DNA from: an uncultured Treponema sp. | GTDB lineage: Bacteria > Spirochaetota > Spirochaetia > Treponematales > Treponemataceae | Assembly: GCA_949299755.1 (NCBI GenBank) | Contig: CASGBA010000005.1 | Span: forward strand, 80,501 to 144,500 | Length of the DNA stretch: 64,000 nucleotides | Reading direction: 5' to 3' | Part shown: piece by piece, positions 33,844 to 43,089 of the stretch | How the letters are laid out: each line of letters starts with the position of its first letter | Position numbering within the stretch: position 1 is the stretch's first letter | The notes under the pieces: model-generated | Database searches by the model: none | Told to the model about the DNA's origin: nothing | Seen by the model: the letters and a program-made list of their open reading frames with translations, nothing else | Program-made: the position numbers and the translations under genes

Positions 33844-34278
33844 TTATTTTCTGCAGTGGGCGCAAATCCCCCAGATGAAGGTTTGGATTTTATTTGGTTC
33901 AAAACCACTTGGCAACCGGTCAAGTATTGCAGTATGTATTTCAGAAATATCCGTGAACGGAACATCATAAACTTCACCGCAGCATGAGCATTTAAAGTGC
34001 AGGTGATCTGTGGTATCCGCATCATAACGCATTTCATCGTTCTCAATGTTTATTGTTTGCACCAAATAATGTTCATAAAACAATCTGAGCGTGTTATATA
34101 CAGTAGTCCTGGACAATGTTGGAATTGAGGATGCCAATGCCGTATAAACAGTTTCCGCAGTCGGATGAATCGCATTATTACACAGATATTGGTATATCCG
34201 GATCCGTTGCAATGAAGGCCGTATCCCGCGACTGTTGAGGATGGAACTGATATCAATGTCTGTCATCTCAGAATACAT
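33844..34278 (-). CDS. Fur-family regulator, PerR-like
   Basis: 144 residues. Winged helix with RGIRPSLQRIRIYQYLCN and PTLSRTTVYNTLRLFYEH (recognition helix TTVYNTL). The C-terminal half has DTTDHLHFKCSCCGEVYDVP and the CAHC end, giving the two CxxC pairs of the structural zinc site. The neighbour is rubrerythrin with two PerR-like boxes, so peroxide-responsive repression is the likely role; Fur-type iron sensing is less likely. The start at 34278 (MYSEM) or four codons later is uncertain. Confidence 0.85.
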   Translation of the reverse strand: MYSEMTDIDISSILNSRGIRPSLQRIRIYQYLCNNAIHPTAETVYTALASSIPTLSRTTVYNTLRLFYEHYLVQTINIENDEMRYDADTTDHLHFKCSCCGEVYDVPFTDISEIHTAILDRLPSGFEPNKIQTFIWGICAHCRK

Positions 34279-34313
34279 ACGGAATCCTTGTGGGTTTTAA
34301 ACCTGCAGCCATA

Positions 34314-34339
34314 CCGGAGCGGTGAAAACAACGCTCCGG
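34314..34339 (-). other. 8-bp hairpin after rubrerythrin
   Basis: CCGGAGCG (34314-34321) pairs with CGCTCCGG (34332-34339). It lies between rubrerythrin and the Fur gene on their common strand; with no T run it may attenuate read-through or stabilise the mRNA end. Confidence 0.4.
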
Positions 34340-34358
34340 CAGGACAGCTTGAAAAGAA

Positions 34359-34901
34359 TCAGCCGAAATAGCGTTTCAGCAAACCGGCAAAGCCGCATCC
34401 GTGACGGGCTTCGTCTTTCGCCATTTCATGAACAGTGTCATGAACCGCATCGTAATTTAATTCTTTTGCTTTTTTCGCAAGCATCAGTTTTCCCTCGCAA
34501 GCTCCTGCTTCCGCAGCGGCCCTGAGTTCCAGGTTCTTTTTGGTGCTGTTGGTTACCACTTCACCTAAAAGTTCAGCGAAGCGGGAGGCATGGTCGGCTT
34601 CTTCAAAAGCGTAACGTTTGAAAGCTTCTGCGATTTCAGGATAGCCTTCACGGTCAGCCTGGCGGCTCATGGCGATATACATGCCTACCTCAGTGCATTC
34701 ACCCATGAAGTTGTCTTTTAATCCCTGTACTACTTCCGGATCCAAACCTTTTGCAATGCCGATTTTGTGCTCGTCGGCGAATCCTGTTGACGCAACCCTT
34801 TCCTTGAATTTATCTTTTGTGGCTTTACACTGGGGACAACTGTCCGGAGCTTCATCTCCTGTGTGAACATAACCGCATACACTGCATACCCATTGTTTCA
34901 T
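34359..34901 (-). CDS. Reverse rubrerythrin (rubredoxin-ferritin peroxidase)
   Basis: 180 residues. An N-terminal rubredoxin domain with [10 protein letters not shown] and CPQC binds one iron, and is followed by a ferritin-like four-helix domain with [41 protein letters not shown] and [12 protein letters not shown] supplying the di-iron ligands. The domain order is opposite to classical rubrerythrin. It reduces hydrogen peroxide in anaerobes using NADH via rubredoxin partners. Expression is probably controlled by the PerR-like protein through the palindrome 19 bases upstream. Confidence 0.93.
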   Translation of the reverse strand: MKQWVCSVCGYVHTGDEAPDSCPQCKATKDKFKERVASTGFADEHKIGIAKGLDPEVVQGLKDNFMGECTEVGMYIAMSRQADREGYPEIAEAFKRYAFEEADHASRFAELLGEVVTNSTKKNLELRAAAEAGACEGKLMLAKKAKELNYDAVHDTVHEMAKDEARHGCGFAGLLKRYFG

Positions 34902-34919
34902 AGTATACTCCTTTGTTTA

Positions 34920-34955
34920 TTTTGTAATTATTACAATATTGTAATAATTACAAAA
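34920..34955 (-). promoter_or_regulatory. Double PerR/Fur box, perfect 36-bp palindrome
   Basis: Two 7-1-7 boxes, TTGTAATTATTACAA (34922-34936) and TTGTAATAATTACAA (34939-34953), separated by TA. Each resembles the PerR consensus and together they form an exact inverted repeat. It lies 19 bases before the rubrerythrin ATG, so a bound repressor would block its promoter; it is also 130 bases upstream of the NSS gene. Confidence 0.85.
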
Positions 34956-35047
34956 AGTCAATAAGATTAATGGAATTTTCAAAAAAAAGTCTTTTTTGTT
35001 TTCAAATTTTACAATAAAAGTGACGGTATAAAAGCTGGTTTTTCTTG

Positions 35048-35076
35048 TTGATTTTTATATTTCTTTATTATATAAG
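35048..35076 (+). promoter_or_regulatory. Promoter of the NSS transporter, near-leaderless
   Basis: TTGATT (35048-35053), 17-base spacer, TATAAG (35071-35076). The ATG at 35086 is about 3 bases after the expected start of transcription; no Shine-Dalgarno. Confidence 0.55.
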
Positions 35077-35085
35077 TTAATAATT

Positions 35086-36480
35086 ATGGAAAATAAAATA
35101 TCAAGGCAACGTGAAAGCTTGAGTTCCCGTCTTGGATTCATATTTTTGTCTGCCGGATGTGCCATTGGATTGGGCAATGTATGGCGTTTCCCTTATGTGA
35201 CAGGGAAATATGGCGGCGCTTTATTTGTTTTAGTGTATTTGTTTTTTCTTCTTGCGCTCGGGCTTCCCATTATGGTTATGGAATTTTCCATAGGACGTGC
35301 TTCCAGACAAAATATAGGAAAGGCTTTCAAAAGCCTTGAAAAACCTGGGACAAAATGGCATCTTTACGGTCCTTTCGCTATTGCCGGCAATTATTTGCTT
35401 ATGATGTTTTACACTACCATCACAGGCTGGCTTTTGTACTATTGTTATGCTTCACTGACAGGAACATTTTCAGGACTGGATACAGCAGGTATCAATGTTT
35501 TTTTCGGTAAATTGTTGGCAAACCCTTTGCAACAGGCTTTTTGGATGATTCTTGCAGTTATTATCGGTTTTACGATTGTTGGAATCGGTTTGGAAAAAGG
35601 CGTGGAAAACATTACAAAAGTCATGATGGCTTGTCTGCTTGTTTTAATTTTAATTCTTGCGGTCCATTCTCTTACTATTTCAGGAAGCAGGGAAGGGGTG
35701 AAATTTTATCTTCTCCCTGATATTTCCAAAGCCAGGGAGTCTGGTTTCGGGGAAATGGTATTCGCTGCCATGGGACAGGCTTTCTTCACTTTAAGTCTTG
35801 GAATCGGTTCCATGGAAATATTCGGGTCTTATATTGAAAAGAAACATACCCTTACCGGGGAATCGATACGGATAATCATCCTTGATACTTTTGTGGCCCT
35901 TACCAGCGGGTTGATTATTTTCCCGGCGGCTTTCGCTTACGGAATAAATCCCGATGCCGGTCCCCAATTGCTTTTTGTTACAATGCCTAATATTTTCAAC
36001 AATATGCCAGGCAACCGGATTTGGAGTACGCTTTTTTTTGTTTTCATGAGTTTCGCGGCTTTGTCAACTTTGATCGCTGTGTTTGAAAATATCACAAGTT
36101 ATTGGATGGATGTACATAAATGGACAAGGGTGAGATCCTGTGTTTTCAATACCATCTCTGTTATAGTTCTTTCGTTGCCGTGTATTTTCGGCTTCAATAT
36201 CTGGGCAGGTTTCCAACCTTTCGGTGTGGGAACGAATATCCTTGATCTGGAAGATTTTTTTGTTAGCACAACTCTTCTTCCTTTAGGTTCTCTTATCATA
36301 TTGATTTTCTGTACCCATAAAATAGGTTGGGGATGGGATGATTTTATCAGGGAAGCGGACACAGGTTCAGGAATAAAATTTCCCCAAAAAATGAAATTTT
36401 ATGCTAAATGGATTTTACCGTTCATTATAACTTTTATTTTCATTGATGGATATATAAAAACTTTGGGGAAACTTTTTTGA
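35086..36480 (+). CDS. Neurotransmitter:sodium symporter (SNF) family transporter
   Basis: 464 residues and about 11-12 helices. Helix 1 carries the Na+/substrate-site signature SAGCAIGLGNVWRFPYVTG, the family hallmark; LPIMVMEFSIGRASRQNIG follows. Bacterial members such as LeuT and MhsT take up amino acids with Na+. Substrate unknown. It is divergent from rubrerythrin and convergent with the TSCPD gene. Confidence 0.95.
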   Translation: MENKISRQRESLSSRLGFIFLSAGCAIGLGNVWRFPYVTGKYGGALFVLVYLFFLLALGLPIMVMEFSIGRASRQNIGKAFKSLEKPGTKWHLYGPFAIAGNYLLMMFYTTITGWLLYYCYASLTGTFSGLDTAGINVFFGKLLANPLQQAFWMILAVIIGFTIVGIGLEKGVENITKVMMACLLVLILILAVHSLTISGSREGVKFYLLPDISKARESGFGEMVFAAMGQAFFTLSLGIGSMEIFGSYIEKKHTLTGESIRIIILDTFVALTSGLIIFPAAFAYGINPDAGPQLLFVTMPNIFNNMPGNRIWSTLFFVFMSFAALSTLIAVFENITSYWMDVHKWTRVRSCVFNTISVIVLSLPCIFGFNIWAGFQPFGVGTNILDLEDFFVSTTLLPLGSLIILIFCTHKIGWGWDDFIREADTGSGIKFPQKMKFYAKWILPFIITFIFIDGYIKTLGKLF

Positions 36481-36490
36481 TTTAATGGAA

Positions 36491-36730
36491 TTATTGCCGG
36501 CATCCTTTCAGGGCAGTTGCCAGCTGGTCAGGACAACTTGTTCGTTTTGATCCGCATTTTATTCCTTGAAGTTTGGAAATGACTTCTTCCACAGTCATTC
36601 CTTCAACAAGCTTTCCTATGCCTTTTAAATTGCCGTCACATCCACCATCGAATAAAACATTATGGACTTTCCCGTCCTTGATATCGTAAGTAATGCTGTA
36701 AGAACAAACTCCGGAAGTTTTGTATGTCAT
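36491..36730 (-). CDS. TSCPD domain protein (TIGR03905-like)
   Basis: 79 residues containing KCGSKRTSCPDQLATAL, the TSCPD motif also found at the C-terminus of some ribonucleotide reductases. It begins TYKTSGVCSYSITYDIKDGKV and has FDGGCDGNLKGIGKLVEGM; the Cys and His-type ligands suggest metal binding. Stand-alone small members are common in anaerobes; function is not established. Confidence 0.88.
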   Translation of the reverse strand: MTYKTSGVCSYSITYDIKDGKVHNVLFDGGCDGNLKGIGKLVEGMTVEEVISKLQGIKCGSKRTSCPDQLATALKGCRQ

Positions 36731-36928
36731 ATATACCCCTGATTATTTTATTCCGCAGTAATAAATTTTTATTTTTTTTTCAATCATTCTGTTTATTATT
36801 AAAGTCCGGATGCCTTTCAAATATTCAATATCTGAAAGGATTTCTGTGACCTTTGACATATTTTTTTGTTTCATAATAATAGAAAAGCATATGGTTTGCT
36901 GGATATGTTGATGGAAAGATGTATAAGA

Positions 36929-38332
36929 ATGAGGTTTTTGAAGGTTATATTTTTATGTGCGGCAGTTTTATTCCTTTCTGCCTGCTGTCATGCCACATCA
37001 TCATCTTCCGGTACGGCAGTTTCTTTCCCGGAAGTTGCTGGACGGCTTGTTTTTCACGGTAACGGCGCTGTTTCCGGTTCCATGGTTACCCTGAGCGGTC
37101 TCGCCGAAGGACAGGATCTGGCTCTGCCGGAAAACGATTTTTAGCGCAACTGATGCCGGTTTATCGGATGGGCTGTTACACCGGACGCCGAAACGCCGGT
37201 TTATTCGGACAGGTATCCCTTTTTTACCTATTATCCGGCTTACAATAAAGACCTTTACGCTGTCTGGGCTCCGGAGAAAGAAACGGTTACGGTTTCTTTT
37301 GATGCCAACGGCGGGGAAGGGGTGATGGCACCTCTGTATGCCCGGCCGGGACAGGAAGTCTGTATTCCGGCACCCGTCTTCAAGTCCCTTTCGCCTCTTT
37401 ATAAATGCGGCGACGGATTCGGAACAACACCCACCGACTATGTTTCCTACCCGACAGGGAGATATTTTTCCGTACAAGAGGATACCGTGTTTTACGCCAT
37501 CTGGCTTCCCGATCCGGATTATTCGGGAGGCAGTCTCCGTTACCGGGATACGGATGTTTGGGTAGACGGGATTTCCGTCGGCGCGGATGACTGGAAAGAA
37601 CTGAAATACCTTACCGGGGAAAATTTTTTCATGGCTGTCAGAAACGAAAACAGCGGCTGGTATGATGTTTACCAGGGTTTTAAAAATTACTGTTGGGCTG
37701 CCTGTGCCTCCAATGCCTTCCACTGGTGGTTTGACCGGAACAAATCATATCTGGAGCGTTACACCTATTCGGGTCCTTCTTCCCTCTATGGCGGTTTCGG
37801 GAAAAGCGATATATATGATTATTTTACCCGGTTCTGGCCGAATGAAGGAGGGTATCCTCCCGCCGGTTTCAACTGGTTTTTAATCGGGAACAGCACCGTG
37901 GAAGGCGGCGCCTTTTTCAAGGATGTTTTCGGAAACACAGGGCTTCAAACCGAATATACCACTCCCAAACAGAATAATTTTTCACTGTCTCTGGAAAAGG
38001 CTTTGTCGGCAGGGGAAATCATTGTTCTTCAGGTGGGCGAGGAACAGTTTGCCCATGCGGTTACCCTCTGGGGTGCCCGGTTCGACAAGGACGGCTTTGT
38101 CGACAGAATTTACATTACCGATTCCGCAACGACTGCCGACGGAGAATCTTTCGGTTACCCGGGGCAGGAAATGGGACTTATCAGACCATATGTCATCTAC
38201 AGCGGCGGGAATGTTTATTACTCGGATAAAATGACCAATGCCAACCCCATTCCGGTTTACAAAATATGGAGCTTTTCAACGGGAGAAAAGTACTGGGAAG
38301 CCTATTTTTCCGGAAACGGCAGTCAGGACTGA
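36929..38332 (+). pseudogene. IdeS/Mac-like cysteine protease lipoprotein, frame-broken near the N-terminus
   Basis: A lipoprotein signal (FLKVIFLCAAVLFLSACCH) leads into LVFHGNGAVSGSMVTLSGLAE in frame 1, then a stop at 37144. A +1 and a -1 change within about 25 bases restore a frame reading GWAVTPDAETPVYSDRYPFF and FDANGGEGVMAPLYARPGQE, which are Listeria-Bacteroides (InlB-type) repeats. From about 37640 it reads GWYDVYQGFKNYCWAACASN then AFHWWFDRNKSYLERY: the C66 (IdeS) catalytic pattern. Cys codon 37691, His 38054 (FAHAVTLWG) and Asp 38120 (YITDSA) match the IdeS triad; His-to-Asp spacing is 22 residues, as in IdeS. IdeS-type enzymes cleave IgG hinges; here host or glycoprotein targets are guesswork. 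The catalytic part (37322-38332) is open and intact. Confidence 0.75.
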
Positions 38333-38422
38333 AGTCTCCCGGCAATCCGGGAACGGAAGGGGCGGCTGACCGGCAGCCTTTATGGCTTTCCCAACTGCTT
38401 CCGTAATCCGGGGAATTGGTCT

Positions 38423-38465
38423 GGGAAAACGCCGGGGATTTATGCCGGTTTTTTCCCTGGTTTTT
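38423..38465 (+). terminator. Terminator after the IdeS-like gene
   Basis: GGGAAAA...CCGG pairs with CCGGTTTTTTCCC with two internal mismatches, followed by more T. Moderate strength. Confidence 0.5.
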
Positions 38466-38575
38466 CTATCCGGAATATCCGGTTGTTGATGGGAGAATTT
38501 TTTTATGGTATCCTGTTATTGCGTTGCGAACGATATAAGAATTGACGGTGTTTTAATAGGGCATAAGGATACAGC

Positions 38576-39382
38576 ATGGTTTTTTATTTTTCCGGAACAG
38601 GGAATTCAAAATGGGCGGCGGAAAGCCTTGCCGGTTTACTGCATGAAAAGACTGGGGATATTCAGGAACTAATCCGGGACGGAAATGCTCTTGAAAAACT
38701 CTCCGCCGGGATTCAGGGGGAAGAATTTCTAGGTTTTGTGTTTCCTGTTTACGCCTGGGGGGCGCCTGAAATTGTCACGGACTTTGCAAAAAAGCTGAAA
38801 AAATCTTCAGGAAATGCAAATAACCTTGGGGACGCTGCGGACAATCCGGAGGGAAAGACTTTCCCTTTCGCAGTGGCAACCTGCGGTGAAGAAGCCGGTT
38901 ATGCTCTGAAAAACTTTTCCAAAATTATTCCCTTAAAAAGCAGCTACAGTCTGGTGATGCCCAACAATTATGTGGTGGGTTCCGACCTGGAGGACGAAGG
39001 AACGGTTTTGTCCGTTCTCCGGAATGCAAAGGAAGAAGTTAAAAGAATGGCGGAAGAGCTTTCCGCAAAAAAAGAAGTGTACCGGGTACATGAAGGTTCC
39101 GCAGCCGGATTAAAATCAAGCCTGGTGAATTTCGGTTTTAATAAATTTGCAAGAAGCACCAAAAGCTTTTGTGCAACCGGTGCCTGCACCGGTTGCGGTT
39201 TATGTGCAAAAAATTGTCCTGCCTGCACCATCACAATGGAAAACAACCGGCCGGTATGGGGAGAAAAATGCTATCAGTGCCTCAAGTGCATCAACTGTTG
39301 TCCTGCCGCTGCAATCCAGTACGGCAAAGCCACTGAAAGCCGTGGACGGTACACAATAGAAAAATATTTGGAGAGATTGTAA
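38576..39382 (+). CDS. EFR1-type flavodoxin-ferredoxin protein
   Basis: 268 residues. The flavodoxin-like N-terminus starts VFYFSGTGNSKWAAESLAG, with the FMN phosphate loop SGTGNS. The C-terminal half carries two 4Fe-4S clusters: CTGCGLCAKNCP and CYQCLKCINCCP. This EFR1 arrangement moves electrons between flavin and clusters in anaerobes; the partner is unknown. AAGGAT precedes the ATG. It stands next to, but opposite, the redox cluster. Confidence 0.92.
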   Translation: MVFYFSGTGNSKWAAESLAGLLHEKTGDIQELIRDGNALEKLSAGIQGEEFLGFVFPVYAWGAPEIVTDFAKKLKKSSGNANNLGDAADNPEGKTFPFAVATCGEEAGYALKNFSKIIPLKSSYSLVMPNNYVVGSDLEDEGTVLSVLRNAKEEVKRMAEELSAKKEVYRVHEGSAAGLKSSLVNFGFNKFARSTKSFCATGACTGCGLCAKNCPACTITMENNRPVWGEKCYQCLKCINCCPAAAIQYGKATESRGRYTIEKYLERL

Positions 39383-39543
39383 GAGCGGGGATCATGGTGT
39401 GAATGAATCACACCGGCTAAATATAGCGGCAGTGGGAAAGCCAAAAATTCAATACTGCCGTAAAAAAATTACGGAAGTATTTTTTCAACACGGGACATAC
39501 GCTGCAACAGTACCTTGCCTTTCCGCCTGTCCCGGCGGGAGGC

Positions 39544-40275
39544 TTACTTCCTGCCGGTCGTCTTGTTACGATTGCTTCTGCCTCTCCCGGCGGAGACTGC
39601 AAGTTTTTTCAGGTAAAAACCGGCGGTTACCACAAGAATAGAGATGGCTGCGTGGTCTGCAAAGAAGCGGAGGGGCGGTTCTTCAAAATCCATGAACTTG
39701 AATTCTGTCAGCAGGAACATTTCGTTGCAAAGGTTCCTGCTCCTGAAAGCAAAAAGTCCGTAAAGGCAGACAGCCAGAAGCACCGCCCGAAAAAACCATT
39801 TTGTGACAATGGCAAGGGTGGCGGGCAGTGTTATTTTCTTTTTAATGCTTTTCTGTATCGCCGCCCAGTGGAAACCCAGGTGAAGGGATTCCAGCAGGAA
39901 AGTCCAGACGGTGGCAACCATGTGGAGCTTCCGCCCCAAACCGCTGTTGGTAAAATTGAGAAGGTAAAACACATCCCGGGAAAGCATCAAGGCGGAGGCA
40001 ATGGTGCACAGCATGGCGGCGCACAAAAGCAGGTTGCATACAGTCTGGAGACTCCGGCTCAAGGTGTATTTTCCCTTAAAAAGATTTTTGTACCACCGCC
40101 AGTTCAAACCGTTGTGGATAAAAAAGAGGATAAAAACCGCCGCCCCCAGTATTTCGTGGTGCAAGTTTTCAAAAAGGTGGTATCCCATAAGGAGCAGGAA
40201 CAGGACATACATTCCTGCATCCACGGTGATTCTGATTATTTTCACAATATGTGTGGTTGTTTTATTAGTGTTCAA
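39544..40275 (-). CDS. DUF4405-like four-helix membrane protein (possible b-type cytochrome)
   Basis: I place the start at a TTG (40275), since AAGGAG lies 7 bases upstream; the longer frame has an unlike basic leader. About 243 residues, with membrane helices and regularly placed His: YHLFENLHHEILGAAVF, FFIHNGLNWRWYKNLF, KLHMVATVWTFLLESLHLGF. DUF4405 proteins have a cytochrome-b-like fold; paired His would hold heme. A C-terminal helix near ADHAAISILVVTAGFYLK is followed by a basic tail. Last gene of the redox cluster, 84 bases after DUF362. It could carry electrons across the membrane to the exported flavodoxins; this is inference. Confidence 0.7.
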   Translation of the reverse strand: MNTNKTTTHIVKIIRITVDAGMYVLFLLLMGYHLFENLHHEILGAAVFILFFIHNGLNWRWYKNLFKGKYTLSRSLQTVCNLLLCAAMLCTIASALMLSRDVFYLLNFTNSGLGRKLHMVATVWTFLLESLHLGFHWAAIQKSIKKKITLPATLAIVTKWFFRAVLLAVCLYGLFAFRSRNLCNEMFLLTEFKFMDFEEPPLRFFADHAAISILVVTAGFYLKKLAVSAGRGRSNRNKTTGRK

Positions 40276-40358
40276 AACAAGCTCCTTTTGAAAAAATGGT
40301 TTCGTCTTTTGCGTCTGACGGCGGATGTTTGATTGTCCGGTATTGTTCCGGTACTGAT

Positions 40359-41324
40359 TCAGTCTATGTTTACCAGCCGGTACCGGCGGCTTCCGATGCC
40401 CAAAGCTTCTGCGTATTCCAGCACATTTGTCTGATGGTATTCCAGCCACCGTTGCTTTGTCTGTTGGTCAGCACCGGAACGGGAAAGGGTAAAATCCAGG
40501 GCGCATTGATCCAAAGCCACCACATCGGAAGAGGCGATAATTCCGATGTCTCCGATATTACGTGCTCCCCTGCAGGCATCATCCGGTTCAAAACTGTCCA
40601 GTACATTGATAAAAGCCCAGTTGGGATTGTAATCCACCGCCGCCTTGGCGGCATCTGCAAAAGAGCGGGCAAGGACATCGGGATCTGTTGCATGGTACCG
40701 GTTTGGATCCTTTCCACCGGAATGAATCAGATTTTTCCCGGATTTACTGGCAAGGCACAGGGAAATATTTTTTATGTTTCCGCCCATAGCTTCGATGTAG
40801 TGGAGCTTGAACCGGTGTACCGCAATCAAAGTGGTGTACTCGGCAAAATGGCTTCCGGTGCGGACATAGTCCAGCAGGTATCCGCCTTCCACCGGAAGAT
40901 CCATATCCCCGGATTCGTCAAGGATTTGTACTTTCCCTACATCGGAAAAACCGTGGACATCTGCCAGGGCGTAGTTTAAAGCGGAAGTCCAACGGTTGCC
41001 CGCCAGTCCGTTGCTGTCAATGAGCACACCGTCTGTTTCTTCCACCAATTCTGTAAGGAGTTCCGGGTCAAGGTACTGTTCGCCGGGGCCTCCGAAGGAT
41101 ACCTTTATCCCCACTTTTCCGGAAATGTCCTGTCCCAATGCTTTGTACACTTTCAGAAGTCCCTGGGGTGAAATATCTTTTGTAAAATACACCACCGGCG
41201 CGTTGGCGTTTTCTGTCTGCCATTCAAGCTGCCGGGCATTCAGCCACGGGATAAAAAATATCAGGTAAAGCAAACAGAGGGGAAACAGGCGGATTCCTGA
41301 CATAGTTAACAGTTTAAGTTTCAT
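40359..41324 (-). CDS. Exported DUF362 protein
   Basis: 321 residues. A signal peptide (LFPLCLLYLIFFIPWLNA) precedes the DUF362 domain: PVVYFTKDISPQGLLKVYKA, GKVGIKVSFGGPGEQYL, and MGGNIKNISLCLASKSGKN followed by DVVALDQCALDF. Many DUF362 proteins carry iron-sulfur clusters, but this one lacks CxxCxxC motifs. The start overlaps the previous stop (ATGA). It has a clear paralogue at 49098, sharing the same block order. Function unknown; exported and in a redox cluster. Confidence 0.9.
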   Translation of the reverse strand: MKLKLLTMSGIRLFPLCLLYLIFFIPWLNARQLEWQTENANAPVVYFTKDISPQGLLKVYKALGQDISGKVGIKVSFGGPGEQYLDPELLTELVEETDGVLIDSNGLAGNRWTSALNYALADVHGFSDVGKVQILDESGDMDLPVEGGYLLDYVRTGSHFAEYTTLIAVHRFKLHYIEAMGGNIKNISLCLASKSGKNLIHSGGKDPNRYHATDPDVLARSFADAAKAAVDYNPNWAFINVLDSFEPDDACRGARNIGDIGIIASSDVVALDQCALDFTLSRSGADQQTKQRWLEYHQTNVLEYAEALGIGSRRYRLVNID

Positions 41325-42205
41325 TTCGCTGCCTCAACAACGGCAAGGGCATTCAATGACCTAGGATATCCGATATAGGGTGTCATATTGAGTACAACCC
41401 GTGTGAGGAATTCCTTGTCGTTGCCAACCGCTATATTTCCCGCTGTGTGGCTTTCAAGCTGGGATTCGCATCCACCAGCAGCTGCAAGAAAGCAGAAAGT
41501 TATAAGTTCCCGTGTCTTAATGTCAAGCCCTGTCCTTGTGTAATAATCACCGAAGCAGTTGGAAGCAAGCCATGAATTTACAGTCTGCCGCCAAGGGGAG
41601 CCTGTATTCCATCTTTCACGCATCCCTTCACCGAAAACATCAATCTGAATCTGGTTGCCTTTTTCCCTGCGGTTTCCCCGGGTGGTGGTCCCCTGGAATT
41701 CCAGTGGCAGTGAAATCCCCTGTTCTTTAAATACAGTGTTTGCCACAGTTAAAAAAGGCCGAACTTTACCAAAACCCAGATATGCTGTGGCTTGGTAAAT
41801 GATTTCTTTCACCTCCACTGGAGAGACACCCGAGTTTAAAGCAAAGTTAAGCATAACGGAAAATTCTTCCGTAGCTTGGATACCCAGAAGTGCGGCAAGT
41901 ACTACAACTGATCTTGTTTTTGGTTCAAGGGATACGTTTCCATCTGATAAAACTTCATCGTAAGCAAAGTTATAAAAATTATTCATAAACTCTGGATCGG
42001 TTTCGAAAAGTTCTCTGTCCTGTGCAAAACCATAACCGATTCCCATTGATTCCGTATTTTCTGAAGCAACATCAGTCAATTTACAGGCATCATTTTTCGC
42101 CTGTAAATCCATGTCTGTCATATCGGTTTTTCCGTTGGCACATAGAAATTGTGATAATCCGAACAGGAAAACCAGTCCTGCAAATGTAAGTTTTTTGTTT
42201 TTCAT
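41321..42205 (-). CDS. Exported carboxymuconolactone-decarboxylase-like protein, tandem domains
   Basis: 294 residues. Signal peptide LTFAGLVFLFGLSQFLCANG (a loose lipobox at LC is possible). Two CMD/AhpD-like domains: residues about 60-170 (PKTRSVVVLAALLGIQ...) and 185-290 (IKTRELITFCFLAAAGGCES then QLESHTAGNIAVGND). AhpD's CxxC is not present; a single Cys lies in GGCES. AhpD-like proteins work in thiol or quinone reduction; cytosolic paralogue at 45262. An exported member is unusual. Confidence 0.85.
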   Translation of the reverse strand: MKNKKLTFAGLVFLFGLSQFLCANGKTDMTDMDLQAKNDACKLTDVASENTESMGIGYGFAQDRELFETDPEFMNNFYNFAYDEVLSDGNVSLEPKTRSVVVLAALLGIQATEEFSVMLNFALNSGVSPVEVKEIIYQATAYLGFGKVRPFLTVANTVFKEQGISLPLEFQGTTTRGNRREKGNQIQIDVFGEGMRERWNTGSPWRQTVNSWLASNCFGDYYTRTGLDIKTRELITFCFLAAAGGCESQLESHTAGNIAVGNDKEFLTRVVLNMTPYIGYPRSLNALAVVEAAK

Positions 42206-42222
42206 GTTTTTCTCCCTAATAT

Positions 42223-43035
42223 TTACAAATTGAATCCCAGTTCCCGGAGCCAGCTGTTTACTTCCGGCCGGCAGCCTAAGGTGTCAGGACGGTACACGCC
42301 GAATGCATTGTTTACAAAGTTGGTGTCACCGGTAAAGGCGGGTCGCAAATCCCGGAGACTGCCTGCAAGTCCGCCGGTTCCGTGGCAGCAGAAGGGGATG
42401 ACGGTTTTTCCGCTAAAGTCATAACTTTCTGCAAAGCCCAGTACCGCCATAGGAACGGAGTACCACCAGTTGGGGTAACCCAAAAAAACTATGTCGTATT
42501 TGTCCATGTTTTCCACCCGGTTTGCCAGGGCGGGCCTGGTGTTCCGGGCTTTTTCTTCCGCAGCCCGGTCAAGGCACTGATCGTAGTCAGGGGAATAGGG
42601 CTCCGTCACTTGTATGGAAAACAGGTCTCCCCCCACTGCGTCCCGGATAAAGCCTGCCACCACAGCCGTGTTCCCCGGAGGAAGCAGGCTGGCGGAGGAA
42701 ACGGCATCTGTTTCGCTGTAGCGCCCGGCGTCCCCCATGGCCTGGTAGTGGCGCAAGGCTCCGGCAATAGCGGCATCGGAATCCGTTACGGTGGTATTGT
42801 CAGCCCAGGTAAAATATGCGATAAGAATTTCCGGCTGTTCTTGTACCGTTGTTCCGGAACCGGAAAACGAAGTTTTGCCTGAAGAAGCGTCGGCTGTTCC
42901 GGCAGAAGTGTTCCCGGAACCGGAAATTTTTATGCCGGCAGAACCGTTCCCCCGGTTTGTTCCTAAAGCCCAGATTCCGGCGGCAGCCAGTAGGCAAAGA
43001 GAGGATATTGTAACAATGGCGCATATTTTTTTCAT
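42223..43035 (-). CDS. Exported or membrane-anchored flavodoxin
   Basis: 270 residues. A signal or anchor sequence (AIVTISSLCLLAAAGIWALG) is followed by a Ser/Gly-rich linker (about residues 25-68) and then a flavodoxin_4-type domain: EILIAYFTWADNTT, DKYDIVFLGYPNWWYSVPMA, and FSGKTVIPFCCHGTGGLAGS. Flavodoxins are normally cytosolic, so the leader and linker suggest an extracytoplasmic, surface-tethered FMN protein. It lies between the cyclophilin-like lipoprotein and the exported CMD protein. Confidence 0.88.
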   Translation of the reverse strand: MKKICAIVTISSLCLLAAAGIWALGTNRGNGSAGIKISGSGNTSAGTADASSGKTSFSGSGTTVQEQPEILIAYFTWADNTTVTDSDAAIAGALRHYQAMGDAGRYSETDAVSSASLLPPGNTAVVAGFIRDAVGGDLFSIQVTEPYSPDYDQCLDRAAEEKARNTRPALANRVENMDKYDIVFLGYPNWWYSVPMAVLGFAESYDFSGKTVIPFCCHGTGGLAGSLRDLRPAFTGDTNFVNNAFGVYRPDTLGCRPEVNSWLRELGFNL

Positions 43036-43089
43036 AGCCGTCTCCTTGTTTTGTTTGGAAAGTCTTTTGATTTTTGCCCCATTTCCGGT

